NCBI GenBank assembly: GCA_949035555.1
Contig: CAROLD010000004.1
Coordinates: forward strand, 22,957 to 86,956
Direction: 5' to 3'
From: an uncultured bacterium
GTDB lineage: Bacteria > Cyanobacteriota > Vampirovibrionia > Gastranaerophilales > Gastranaerophilaceae
DNA length: 64,000 bases
Positions 52,651 through 61,211 of the stretch are shown in pieces (position 1 is the stretch's first letter; every line of letters starts with the position of its first letter). Under the pieces are notes generated by a model. That model had not been told where the DNA came from. It ran no database searches and worked only from the letters and a program-made list of their open reading frames with translations. Position numbers and translations under genes: made by a program.

Positions 52651-52932
52651 TTATGCTGTATGTTTTTTATTTTTCTTCTCGTCCATTTTTTCGGCAATTC
52701 TGCCTTTTGTTTCCGCAGCTTTTTCTTTTAGTTTTTCTGCGCCTTTTTTAATATTGTGTTTGGTTTCATCCATTTTTTCTGCCATGCGGCCTTTTGCTTC
52801 GTGTGCTTTATCTTTTAGTTTTTCACCGTCTTCTTTAAGATGTTCCTTCATTTCGCCGGCTTTTTCTTTTACTTTTTCTGCACCTTCATGCATTTTTTCT
52901 TTCATTGTTTTTTTATCTTCTTCGTTTTTCAT
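52651..52932 (-). CDS. Charged helical-repeat protein (LEA/apolipoprotein-like)
   Basis: 93 residues with AAAGGAG before the ATG. Almost wholly Lys/Glu/Ala/Met in an amphipathic pattern, with an internal near-duplication: EKLKDKAHEAKGRMAEKMDE and EKLKEKAAETKGRIAEKMDE. This is the style of stress-related LEA-like or CsbD-type proteins. No signal peptide. Function unknown. Confidence 0.75.
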   Translation of the reverse strand: MKNEEDKKTMKEKMHEGAEKVKEKAGEMKEHLKEDGEKLKDKAHEAKGRMAEKMDETKHNIKKGAEKLKEKAAETKGRIAEKMDEKKNKKHTA

Positions 52933-53011
52933 TTTGTACTCCTTTCATTAAGTCACCAGAACTATTATTTACTATTGAAAGGAAAATTAAATGCGAAAAA
53001 AGTATAATAAA

Positions 53012-53040
53012 AAGCCCCCGTGAATTTCGGGAGCTTTTTT
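53012..53040 (-). terminator. Terminator of serpin-like gene
   Basis: Read on the minus strand: AGCTCCCG, a 7-base loop, CGGGGGCT, then TTTTATT. It follows the 3' end of the gene at 53045. Confidence 0.75.
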
Positions 53041-53044
53041 TTTA

Positions 53045-54109
53045 TTATTTGCGACCTGTTTTGTTTAGGGTTTCAACATCTGTAACGCGCATAGCGTAAT
53101 ATGGTGTTTTTTGACCTTTTTCAATCAAGAACAGAACAAAATTGTCTGTAAATAGGAAGTCTCTGCCTGTTCTAACCGGCATCGCCATGCATTTCATCAT
53201 AATAGCAGCTTCACTTTTTAATTTTACACCTTCATTGTTCATTCTGAAATCAACGGTTTCAATGGTTTTGTCAATTCTAAAGTTTGTTCTTCTAATTTCT
53301 CTGCCTTCAAGTTCAGGGAAGCTTGTTTCCTGATAAAGATTTATGTCAGGAACTCTTAAAGCATCATCTTTTTTGAATGCTTTTGTGCCTGTGTATTTTT
53401 TAGATTTTTTGTTCAAATCTTCAAAGTACTCGGAAAAAGTTTTGTCGTCGTCTGTTCTGTAAAGCATTACGATGTCTTTGTCTTTTGTAAGGAGTTTTAC
53501 AGCAAAGTCAGTGTTTGTATTGTGGAATAAAACATTCACATTTTTTGCTAATTTTTTATCGCTGTCTTCGTTAATACCAAAGTATTGAACAGGAGTTGAA
53601 TTTTTACCAAAGCCGCCTTCTGCAAGTTTGTCAAACGGCTGTAAGAATTTGAAATCTTTTTTCAACATAGCATAAATGAAAAGTTTGTCCGGCTGATAAG
53701 TCCAGTCAAACAAATCAAGAATGTCGCTTGTTTCGTTAAATTTTTCTTTAATACCGTTTTCAATAGCGGTTTTCAATTTAGGTGACACAATTCCGTATTT
53801 TGTGTAGTATGAATTCGCGCTGATGTTTTCTTTTTTAAAGCTTTGTTTATTTAAAATTTTAGCAGTTTTTGAGTTATATTTTACAAAATTAATAGGACCA
53901 TAAACAATGTTATCCATTACTTCGTTCCATACAATTTGGAATGTTCCGACCCAAATTCTGTTTGATGCAGAACTTTCAGATGACATAGTCGGTAAAATTT
54001 CAATAGCTTTTTGTTGTGTTACGTCATTGTTAACCGGTTCATCCGCTAAAGTTGGCAGTCCTAAAAACATAGCGGAGAGTAATCCCAATGTTATTAATAA
54101 CTTTTTCAT
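53045..54109 (-). CDS. Secreted protein with serpin-like C-terminal half
   Basis: 354 residues with a signal peptide (MKKLLITLGLLSAMFLGLPTLA). From residue about 130 the order of elements recalls serpins: KLFIYAMLKKDFKFLQPFD (as in ...AIYFKGKW.KPFD), VRTDDD..LKKK region, LRVPDINLYQETSFPEL (as in PKFKIE..DL), FRMNNEGVKLKSEAAIMMK (hinge-like NEEGTEAAAAT) and DFLFTDNFVLFLIEKGQKTP (as in F.ADHPFLFLIR). If right, the scissile loop would lie near residues 290-300. N-terminal serpin helices are poorly matched. It is coupled (ATGA) to the gene before it. Confidence 0.5.
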   Translation of the reverse strand: MKKLLITLGLLSAMFLGLPTLADEPVNNDVTQQKAIEILPTMSSESSASNRIWVGTFQIVWNEVMDNIVYGPINFVKYNSKTAKILNKQSFKKENISANSYYTKYGIVSPKLKTAIENGIKEKFNETSDILDLFDWTYQPDKLFIYAMLKKDFKFLQPFDKLAEGGFGKNSTPVQYFGINEDSDKKLAKNVNVLFHNTNTDFAVKLLTKDKDIVMLYRTDDDKTFSEYFEDLNKKSKKYTGTKAFKKDDALRVPDINLYQETSFPELEGREIRRTNFRIDKTIETVDFRMNNEGVKLKSEAAIMMKCMAMPVRTGRDFLFTDNFVLFLIEKGQKTPYYAMRVTDVETLNKTGRK

Positions 54110-54483
54110 TTTTTTCTCCTTATATTAAGTATTTTCCAGAAGCCTTTAAAAAAGCCCTGTACGTTGTTTGAGTGAAGAATTGGTGCGCTTTCATAGTATT
54201 GTTTGTAATTTTGGATGATATTTGCGGGTAAATCTTCACCACATTCTAAAGTATAAAACAAAAATTCAATATAGTCATCCTGTTCTTCTTTATATAATGC
54301 ATCTCTGTTTCTTAAATCTTCATCAGCTTCATAATGAATAAGTGCGTGATAAGCCGCAATTAAGCTTTCATCCTGAGTATCTTTCGGATATGCAAGCAGT
54401 GCTTCTCTCACGGAAAGTTGTCCCAGTCTGACAAGTTTTAATAATTTTGCGACTGTATATCTGTCATTTAAATTTTGTGGCAT
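54106..54483 (-). CDS. Hypothetical protein in BlaI-regulator operon
   Basis: 125 residues, helical and acidic (LLKLVRLGQLSVREALLAYP, YKEEQDDYIEFLFYTLECGE). No signal peptide. It starts 5 nt after the BlaI-like gene and overlaps the serpin-like gene by 4 nt, so all three form one transcript. Family unknown. Confidence 0.65.
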   Translation of the reverse strand: MPQNLNDRYTVAKLLKLVRLGQLSVREALLAYPKDTQDESLIAAYHALIHYEADEDLRNRDALYKEEQDDYIEFLFYTLECGEDLPANIIQNYKQYYESAPILHSNNVQGFFKGFWKILNIRRKK

Positions 54484-54488
54484 TGTAA

Positions 54489-54833
54489 TTATTTTACAAG
54501 AAGTTCAGCCATTTCGCGTTCAACAAATCTGACCATGTCAGCTTTGTTACCGTTAAAGAAGTTATCGGTAAATTCATTTAGCATATCAAGAGCCATTTCT
54601 CGTTTGTCCATAGCGGCTTTATAGAAAAACTTCTTGCCAACCTTATAACGAACTAAAATACTTTTAGAAACTAGTCTGTCCATAACAGTTTTAATTGTAG
54701 TGTAAGCTCTTTCAACTCCATTGTTTGAAAGCTCATTTACTATGTCTTGAATTGAAATGTCCGCATCTTCATCAACGGATGTTAAATTCCAAAAAGTGTT
54801 TAAAATTTCAATTTCTAAAGAGCCGCAAACCAT
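54489..54833 (-). CDS. BlaI/MecI/CopY-family transcriptional repressor
   Basis: 114 residues with AGGAGG before its ATG. Winged-helix pattern: SLEIEILNTFWN, IQDIVNELSNN, AYTTIKTVMDRLVSKSILVRYKVGKKFFYKA. BlaI/MecI proteins bind as dimers and are usually released by proteolysis of a sensor's signal. No blaR-like sensor protease is nearby, but its operon encodes a secreted serpin-like protein. An inverted repeat at 54855-54871 is its probable operator. Confidence 0.82.
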   Translation of the reverse strand: MVCGSLEIEILNTFWNLTSVDEDADISIQDIVNELSNNGVERAYTTIKTVMDRLVSKSILVRYKVGKKFFYKAAMDKREMALDMLNEFTDNFFNGNKADMVRFVEREMAELLVK

Positions 54834-54854
54834 GATTTCCTCCTATTACTATTA

Positions 54855-54871
54855 ATTACTATAATTGTAAT
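54855..54871. promoter_or_regulatory. Probable operator of BlaI-like regulator
   Basis: ATTAC-TATAATT-GTAAT, a 5-bp inverted repeat around a -10-like core, about 22 nt before the regulator's ATG. The half-site ATTAC differs from the classic BlaI TACA/TGTA site, so binding is a guess. Confidence 0.45.
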
Positions 54872-54945
54872 ATAAAAAAGATTTTTTACAAGTGCTAATT
54901 ATAAAATGTTTACAAATCTGTAATAAATAATTACCATTCTGCTTC

Positions 54946-56100
54946 TTAGAAGTCCATTTCCATAAAATCTTCGTCTTTTTTAAAGTTTTTCTTACTGCTT
55001 CTTACTTTGTCATTTTTCTTTTTTGTTTTTTCAGGGATAGTGCGGTAAGCATTATCTAAAGAAACTTTTGTGATGACTTCGTTAGTTCTTCTGTCAAAGA
55101 ATGTAAGCCAAAATTTGCGATTAATATTGTCAACAGCAAATGAAACATCAGCAACTAATTTATCTCCGGGTCTGACCTGACGAAACATAAGTTTTGTATC
55201 TCCAAATATTGACGGACTGAATTTTGCGTTGTAATCGTTCATTAACACCATATCAAATCCTGAAAGGGTTTTGTCTGACATATTGGAGATTAGAAGTGTC
55301 AATGTTATAGTATTAGTTTCTCCAAACGGATCTTTTTCGTGTTTAATATTATTAATGTTTATATTTAATCCGTCATATAGCACTTCTTCTTGTTTTAAAG
55401 CTTCTTCTTTATAAACAGGTAAATCTACTTGCGTATTTATTTTTACTTTAATCTGGTCGCCCGGAGCGATCATAACGTGATTACCTTTTCTTATAAGTGC
55501 GACGCCAAGCCCTGCAACCCCGCCAATTGCAGCTCCGCCGGCAAGTGTATAGCCCTGAGATGCTATAGCCGCTTCAAGTCCGAGCCAGTTAAGAGCCATT
55601 AGACCTCCGACAGCACCCCCGGCTACGGTATAGCCCACATCTTGAGCTACTATTTTAGCGCCTGCTGCAATAGGATGCAGCTTTGTTGTCATCTGACCTT
55701 CGATAGGAATTTCTCTGCCGTCAGGAGTTACAAGATAATCAAAAGACAGTGTCATTGAAGCTTCTTTCCCCATTTTTCCGGGTTCAGTGGTTTTTGCGAG
55801 TTTGCCGTGTGCTACGGTGCCTTTCGGGATGATGATTCCTTTATCGCCATATACATCTGATGTAACTTCTGCAAAAAATTCATCACCTTCTATTGAAAAT
55901 GAAGAGTCTAAAACCTGTGAAACTGTCATATTTATAACATCTTTTCTGTTTAGAGTTTCGATTTTTCCGGTAAAAATGTCGCTTTCTGTGTGTTGGAATT
56001 CTCCAGTTTCTGAAACTGTACCTTTTAGAGGTTCTCCCGCAATTGAAACATTAGCGCCAAGTATTCCTGTTATTATTATAAAGCTCAATATTCTTTTCAT
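54946..56100 (-). CDS. Exported protein with glycine-zipper segment
   Basis: I use ATG 56100 with GAGGAG upstream (384 residues). A signal peptide (MKRILSFIIITGILGANVSIA) is followed by a beta-rich domain with GIIIPKGTVAHGKLA, a pattern also seen in VirB10-like periplasmic domains, then a Gly/Ala zipper (VGGLMALNWLGLEAAIASQG, TLAGGAAIGGVAGLGVALI) able to enter membranes, and a second beta domain. The C-terminus is very basic. It lies 38 nt after the glycosyltransferase gene. Function unknown. Confidence 0.65.
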   Translation of the reverse strand: MKRILSFIIITGILGANVSIAGEPLKGTVSETGEFQHTESDIFTGKIETLNRKDVINMTVSQVLDSSFSIEGDEFFAEVTSDVYGDKGIIIPKGTVAHGKLAKTTEPGKMGKEASMTLSFDYLVTPDGREIPIEGQMTTKLHPIAAGAKIVAQDVGYTVAGGAVGGLMALNWLGLEAAIASQGYTLAGGAAIGGVAGLGVALIRKGNHVMIAPGDQIKVKINTQVDLPVYKEEALKQEEVLYDGLNININNIKHEKDPFGETNTITLTLLISNMSDKTLSGFDMVLMNDYNAKFSPSIFGDTKLMFRQVRPGDKLVADVSFAVDNINRKFWLTFFDRRTNEVITKVSLDNAYRTIPEKTKKKNDKVRSSKKNFKKDEDFMEMDF

Positions 56101-56138
56101 ACTTAAATTATACTCCTCAAAGTCTGTTAAAATCAAAT

Positions 56139-57704
56139 CTAGTCAACTTGATTTTCGACTTCTTGTGCCATTTCTTCAATGATATTATTTACCTGTGCGG
56201 GTTCAAAACATGAGCAGGAATTCCATATCAGTGTCTGGCGCGGTTCAGCAAGCAACGGGCTTGGAAATTCGTTGTGGCATTTACCTTTGAGCATATTAGT
56301 TGAACCGTCAGGACAGGATGTAAAATTTGCACAACAGCTGCAAATTTTGAGTACAAGTCCGTAGTCATCCATTTTGGAACGTAATTGTTGTAATGCATCA
56401 ATCATTCTAAGATGAGATGATGTTGTGTATTTTTTATTTTTATAGATAAATCTGATTTTGGACAAGCCGCTTTCAGTTGAAATAAATTCAAGTTTGCATC
56501 CGCGGTCGCCGTGTTTTGTCTGAACCATTACGTCTATTGTTAATTTGTCAACTTCTTTGTCTGTGTTTGCACCGATTTTTTTCAATAGATATCTTACAGG
56601 CGGGAAGTTCTTAATAATGTGGCATATTGAATAAACCGGATAAAGCATTAACAACAGAGTTTCTTTCCAGTTTAATTTTGCGTTCACAAGACTTAGTCCG
56701 AATATTGCAAATAAAATCACCGCACTAAAAATTACAGCATTGCATTTTACGATAAATTGGCAGCGGTAAGAATATGCAATCAATATCGCATAAATGCCTA
56801 TGAGGGTCCAGCAATTCGGATTCAGTAGAGAACAAACATGTTCAATGAATGCGAAGTTAATTGTTTTTAGGTTTTTGAAATTGGTTTTTAAAAGTTTAAA
56901 TCTTTTGGTTAATCTTGGTTTTTTAAATGAGCAGTCCTGACCGAGTATAAAAGATTGGATATTCGGATTATAAACGCATTTGTGTCCGGTTTGGGATAAT
57001 AGTAAGCTAAATTCCAGTTCCGAGTTAATATCTTTAAAATTGATGTCTTCTATCTTATCAAGAACAGATTTCTTAATGATAAACAGACCTGAGTCTACAT
57101 TTGTTGCTAATCCAAGAAGAGAACGTGATTGTTTGAAGAAATTTGCCTGATATTTTTTATATACTGCCTTAATTCTGTCAACAATATCAAGGTTTTCACG
57201 ATTGATTGTTAATTCTCCGGTAACTGCATCATTTTTCTTTAATGCTGCATTTGCAAGAGTTAAAAATTCCGGTGCAATTCGTCTTGTTCCGTCAATAAAT
57301 ACGTAGGCATCAATTGTATTATCTTTTTTTAATTCATCCAGAAGCATAGAAACGGCTTTGTTTTTACCGAGAGTACCGATATCTTGGATGTTTACGACAT
57401 GGACAAAATTATCACGTTCAAAAAGTTTTTCTGAACCGTCGTTACAATCATCAAGAACCGCATAAACTCTAAAGTTTCCGAGCGGATAATCCTGCATTTT
57501 TAACTCTTCTATAAGTTCTTGAAGACATTCTTTATGGTTGTGGCTGTAAATGATTACAGCAAAATTATTCTTTGTATCATCATATCTTGAATATTTTCTT
57601 TCAATCGAAAAAGGTTTGTCTTTCAGGTTTCTCAAAGACAGTACCAGAAGATACAGCGAATAAATTAATACATATGCGTAAATAAGATATAATATGAATT
57701 CCAT
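56139..57704 (-). CDS. Family 2 glycosyltransferase with Cys-rich tail
   Basis: 521 residues. An N-terminal membrane helix, then a GT2 domain (VIIYSHNHKECLQELIEELK, YAVLDDCNDGS, AYVFIDGTRRI), NVDSGLFIIKK and several helices in the region about 285-370, giving the cellulose/hyaluronan-synthase-like layout. The DxD motif appears as FIDGT. The last about 75 residues contain eight Cys (KICSCCANFTSCPDGS, GKCHNEF, NSCSCFEP), probably a metal-binding domain, which is unusual for GT2 enzymes. It likely builds a surface or exopolysaccharide. Confidence 0.82.
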   Translation of the reverse strand: MEFILYLIYAYVLIYSLYLLVLSLRNLKDKPFSIERKYSRYDDTKNNFAVIIYSHNHKECLQELIEELKMQDYPLGNFRVYAVLDDCNDGSEKLFERDNFVHVVNIQDIGTLGKNKAVSMLLDELKKDNTIDAYVFIDGTRRIAPEFLTLANAALKKNDAVTGELTINRENLDIVDRIKAVYKKYQANFFKQSRSLLGLATNVDSGLFIIKKSVLDKIEDINFKDINSELEFSLLLSQTGHKCVYNPNIQSFILGQDCSFKKPRLTKRFKLLKTNFKNLKTINFAFIEHVCSLLNPNCWTLIGIYAILIAYSYRCQFIVKCNAVIFSAVILFAIFGLSLVNAKLNWKETLLLMLYPVYSICHIIKNFPPVRYLLKKIGANTDKEVDKLTIDVMVQTKHGDRGCKLEFISTESGLSKIRFIYKNKKYTTSSHLRMIDALQQLRSKMDDYGLVLKICSCCANFTSCPDGSTNMLKGKCHNEFPSPLLAEPRQTLIWNSCSCFEPAQVNNIIEEMAQEVENQVD

Positions 57705-57760
57705 AATTTTGTCCTCGTTTTACATAATTTTAGTAAAAACCCGCAAAAATTTCAAATTTT

Positions 57761-58345
57761 TTATATATCTAAAAGAACGGCACCCTGTCTGAATATTCTT
57801 AATTCATCGCCCATAACCCCTGCAACCGTTGATTCGAGACCTTTTGCAGAGTATCCGTAATCTTCAATAATCAAATCAGCAAGTCCTGTCATGTTACAAA
57901 CGGCTTGTTCGTAAGTTTTGGCTGACGGCTGGTGAGAAAGATTTGCACTTGTTGTTGCGAGTACATGGTTTGGTATAATTTCGCAGATTTCTTTAAAAAC
58001 TTCGTTGTCAGGAACCCTTATACCTACTGTTGACATTCCTGATGTGATGTAATCCGGTGTGTTCTCATTTTTTTCGGTCACTATTGTTAGTGCTCCCGGA
58101 AAATATTTTTTTATGAGGATTTGTCCTGTTTTTGGAATCGGTTTTACATAATTCAAAAGATGATAAATATCATTAGACATTAATATTAATGGTTTTTGAG
58201 CTTCTCGTTTTTTTATTTCGTAGATTTTTTTTACTGCTTTTTTGTTATCAGGCAAACATCCCAAACCCCATACTGTATCAGTTACATAGGCTATTACGCC
58301 GCCTTCTGTTAAAACTTTTACTATTTCATCTTTGTTTTTCAGCAT
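57761..58345 (-). CDS. tsaC: Threonylcarbamoyl-AMP synthase (Sua5/YrdC/TsaC)
   Basis: 194 residues with GAGGA before the ATG. Signature KKREAQKPLILM (KxR...SxP-type), TDTVWGLGCLP and PGALTIV, ATTSANLSHQPSAKT. It makes the threonylcarbamoyl-AMP used for t6A37 of ANN-decoding tRNAs. Short, single-domain form. Confidence 0.92.
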   Translation of the reverse strand: MLKNKDEIVKVLTEGGVIAYVTDTVWGLGCLPDNKKAVKKIYEIKKREAQKPLILMSNDIYHLLNYVKPIPKTGQILIKKYFPGALTIVTEKNENTPDYITSGMSTVGIRVPDNEVFKEICEIIPNHVLATTSANLSHQPSAKTYEQAVCNMTGLADLIIEDYGYSAKGLESTVAGVMGDELRIFRQGAVLLDI

Positions 58346-58462
58346 TTCAAAATCCTCTTGTTACAATGATATTTTACCATATAAATCTGTAAAAACGGTT
58401 GACTTTTTCAAAAACACCATTATTATTAAAATAAGGTAGAAGTAATACAAGGATTTATTGTT

Positions 58463-59017
58463 ATGGCATCATCAGGTTCATCAATTATTGCAAATATTTC
58501 ATCAGGGTTAACAAACACATATGCATATCTGGCATCCCTATATCCGGAAGATGGGGTTACAATGAAAAATATTACGGCGGCAAGAAATGACCAGACAAAT
58601 TATTTAACTTTGAATCAATCTTTCGCTTCGTATTTGCAAAATAATTTTTCAACATTGGATAAGGACGGTGACGGCAAAATTGATGTTACCGAAATTAATA
58701 ATATGACTAACACAATTGCTATGTCAGGTGTTTCAAGACAGGAATTGTCTCAGCTTGCGGCATCCGGTGCGTATTCTGCCGATATGGTTTCTAAAATTCT
58801 TGAAAATTTTGATGAAATGGACACAAACCATGATGGCCGTGTAACCAGTGCTGAAATCGCAAGTTTTACACATTCTTGCAACAAACAGGAAAAAATTGAC
58901 GAAGAAAACTACAGAAAAGCAACAAATATGTCTGTCTTTTACGGTGATGATAATGCATCAACTGATGTTTCAAGCTACAGCATTTTGAGCTACAAATATA
59001 AAAATTTTAACTCTTAA
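58463..59017 (+). CDS. EF-hand calcium-binding protein
   Basis: 184 residues, no clear signal peptide. Two canonical EF-hand loops, DKDGDGKIDVTE (66-77) and DTNHDGRVTSAE (120-131), each complete with the bidentate Glu at position 12. The Ser/Thr-rich N-terminus and the C-terminus are low in complexity. Proteins of this type are often surface or effector proteins in host-associated bacteria. Divergent from tsaC. Confidence 0.8.
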   Translation: MASSGSSIIANISSGLTNTYAYLASLYPEDGVTMKNITAARNDQTNYLTLNQSFASYLQNNFSTLDKDGDGKIDVTEINNMTNTIAMSGVSRQELSQLAASGAYSADMVSKILENFDEMDTNHDGRVTSAEIASFTHSCNKQEKIDEENYRKATNMSVFYGDDNASTDVSSYSILSYKYKNFNS

Positions 59018-59022
59018 ATTTT

Positions 59023-60372
59023 TTATTTACCGATACAAAAATGGTCAAATATGTTATTAAGAATATCGTCTGTAATAACTTCTCCTGTGATTTCATCAAG
59101 TGATAACAGGGCTGATTTTAAGTCAATATAAATCATATCTTGAAGTTCTTCTGTCTCTGCGGCTGTTAGTGCTCGTTCTAAACTTTCTTTACAGCGAATA
59201 AGACAGCTTTGCTGACGTTTGTTTGTGATAAATTCCGTATTCTCAAGTGAAAAATTGCAAACAATATTTTTCATTTTTTCTTTTAAATCGTCTAATCCAT
59301 ATTTTGAATATGTTGAAAGTTTTGCAGTATTTTCAAATTTTTGAATGAAGTTTGTCTCATCTAGTAAGTCGACTTTATTTGCTACCACGATGTGAGTTTT
59401 GTCTTTTATTATGTCATATATTTGTCTGTCTTCTTCTGTTAAACCTGAGTTTGCATCATACAAAAATAGAATTAAGTCAGCATCTTGTGCTGATTGTTTA
59501 GAGTATTCAATTCCGATTTCTTCAACTTTATCAATATTTGCATCATCTCTGATTCCTGCAGTATCAATCAATGTTACTGCAACTCCGAGGTCAAGATTTT
59601 CTTTAATTACATCACGGGTTGTCCCAGCAATATCTGTGACAATTGCACGGTCAAGATTCAGCAAAGCATTAAACAGAGAAGATTTTCCTACGTTTGGACG
59701 TCCTACTATGGCAACTTTTACACCCTGTCTTAAAATATCCGATGCCTTTGCACAATCTAATATTGAATTAATTTGATTTAATGAAGCGTTAAATCTGTCT
59801 GTAAGGTAAGAATATTCAGGTTCTGCAACATCTTCAGGAAAGTCAATTCCTGCAACTATTCTTGATGTGGTTTCGAAAATTTCACCTTTAATTTCATTTA
59901 TTTTTTTTGCAAGTACTCCTGATAAATTCTTCGCCGACTGGATTGCAAAATTTGAGGTGCTGGCATGAATTAAATCATCAACTGCTTCAGCTTGTGAAAG
60001 GTCTAATTTTTTATTCAAGAATGCACGTTTTGTAAATTCCCCGCGTTCAGCCATTCTTGCACCGTTTCTCAAAACAATATCTAAAATATTCTGTACCACA
60101 TTTATTCCGCCGTGGCATTGGATTTCTATTACATCTTCACCTGTATAGCTGTTAGGGTTTCTAAACGGCAAAATTAAAACTTCATCAATTTTTGTTTCTC
60201 CGTCGACAATCCAGCCGTGGCAAATTTTTCCTGCCGGAAAATTATTTTTATCAGTTATATTTTTTGCAATGTCAAAACTCTTGGTGCCTGATATTCTTAT
60301 TACTCCGACTCCTCCGACACCGATAGGTGTTGCAATTGCAGCTATTGTTTCAAATTCCTGTGAGATATTCAT
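59023..60372 (-). CDS. mnmE: tRNA modification GTPase MnmE
   Basis: 449 residues. N-terminal tetrahydrofolate-binding domain (IAAIATPIGVGGVGVIRISG), G domain GRPNVGKSSLFN, TTRD, DTAGIRD, NKVDL, and the C-terminal CIGK motif whose Cys is part of the active site. With MnmG it forms 5-carboxymethylaminomethyl-uridine at wobble U34. A -10 box lies six bases before the ATG. Confidence 0.97.
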   Translation of the reverse strand: MNISQEFETIAAIATPIGVGGVGVIRISGTKSFDIAKNITDKNNFPAGKICHGWIVDGETKIDEVLILPFRNPNSYTGEDVIEIQCHGGINVVQNILDIVLRNGARMAERGEFTKRAFLNKKLDLSQAEAVDDLIHASTSNFAIQSAKNLSGVLAKKINEIKGEIFETTSRIVAGIDFPEDVAEPEYSYLTDRFNASLNQINSILDCAKASDILRQGVKVAIVGRPNVGKSSLFNALLNLDRAIVTDIAGTTRDVIKENLDLGVAVTLIDTAGIRDDANIDKVEEIGIEYSKQSAQDADLILFLYDANSGLTEEDRQIYDIIKDKTHIVVANKVDLLDETNFIQKFENTAKLSTYSKYGLDDLKEKMKNIVCNFSLENTEFITNKRQQSCLIRCKESLERALTAAETEELQDMIYIDLKSALLSLDEITGEVITDDILNNIFDHFCIGK

Positions 60373-60378
60373 AAAATT

Positions 60379-60384
60379 ATTATA
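60379..60384 (-). promoter_or_regulatory. -10 box six bases before mnmE ATG
   Basis: TATAAT on the minus strand (60384-60379), then AATTTT and the ATG at 60372. No ribosome binding site. The -35 region is not conserved. Confidence 0.5.
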
Positions 60385-60396
60385 CTATAAAATAAA

Positions 60397-60424
60397 TTGA
60401 AATTTGCATTGTTGGTGCTATGAT
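60397..60424 (+). promoter_or_regulatory. Promoter of AIM24-family gene
   Basis: TTGAAA (60397-60402), a 16-nt spacer and TATGAT (60419-60424). AAAGGAGG follows before ATG 60454, so this transcript has a normal leader. Confidence 0.55.
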
Positions 60425-60453
60425 AAACTTGCACAAGTAAAAAGGAGGATTGT

Positions 60454-61155
60454 ATGACAGAAGTAATGACAAGATACAGTGTAGAAGATTTTGTAAACAC
60501 TACATCTAATCACGAAAATAACGGAGAATTTTTTGAACAGGTTACCCCGCGTATTATGGGTATTAATCTTAATAATAACCTTGCATGGACTAAAAAAGGT
60601 GCGATGATTGCTTATACCGGTAATGTTAAACTTACTATGGAAGACCTTTTTGAACACGGTATTAAAACAGTTGTAAAAAGATTTGTCACAGGGGAAAGCG
60701 GCAACCTTGTCAAAGCTCAGGGTACAGGTAAAGTTTATATTGCTGATGAGGGCAAAAAGATTTCTATTTTAAATCTTAAAGATGACAGCCTTATTGTAAA
60801 CGGCTCAAATGTTTTAGCTTTTGAACCATCATTAAAATGGGATATTAAACTTTTGAAGTTGTCATCAATGATGGCAGGTGGTTTGACTAACATTGAAATT
60901 AAAGGTACAGGTATGTTAGCTATTACAACAATGTATGAACCTATGACATTGAGAGTTACACCAGATTGTCCTGTTATGACTGACCCTTCTGCTACTATCG
61001 CATGGTCAGCAGGTTTGAAATCAAGTTTCAAAACTGATATCTCTGTAAAAACACTTTTAGGCAGAGGCAGCGGTGATTCTATTCAGTTGAAATTTGAAGG
61101 CGATGGTTTTGTTATTATCCAGCCGGGAAGTGTTTATATTCCTGTCGTTGAATAG
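60454..61155 (+). CDS. AIM24 family protein
   Basis: 233 residues with AAAGGAGG upstream. Beta-sandwich pattern of the AIM24 (DUF124) family: KKGAMIAYTGNVKLT, GTGKVYIADEGKKI, LIVNGSNVLAFEPSL, GTGMLAITT and GDGFVIIQPG. The family occurs in bacteria and mitochondria; its molecular role is not settled. Single-gene unit ending in a strong terminator. Confidence 0.85.
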   Translation: MTEVMTRYSVEDFVNTTSNHENNGEFFEQVTPRIMGINLNNNLAWTKKGAMIAYTGNVKLTMEDLFEHGIKTVVKRFVTGESGNLVKAQGTGKVYIADEGKKISILNLKDDSLIVNGSNVLAFEPSLKWDIKLLKLSSMMAGGLTNIEIKGTGMLAITTMYEPMTLRVTPDCPVMTDPSATIAWSAGLKSSFKTDISVKTLLGRGSGDSIQLKFEGDGFVIIQPGSVYIPVVE

Positions 61156-61170
61156 TTTTAATTTAATATA

Positions 61171-61202
61171 GCGGCGGATGCTTTGCATCCGCCGCTTCTT
61201 TT
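61171..61202 (+). terminator. Terminator after AIM24 gene
   Basis: A perfect 11-bp stem GCGGCGGATGC / GCATCCGCCGC with loop TTT, followed by TTCTTTT. The EamA gene starts only 10 bases later, so its promoter must overlap the hairpin or it uses read-through. Confidence 0.88.
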
Positions 61203-61211
61203 ATAAATTTT

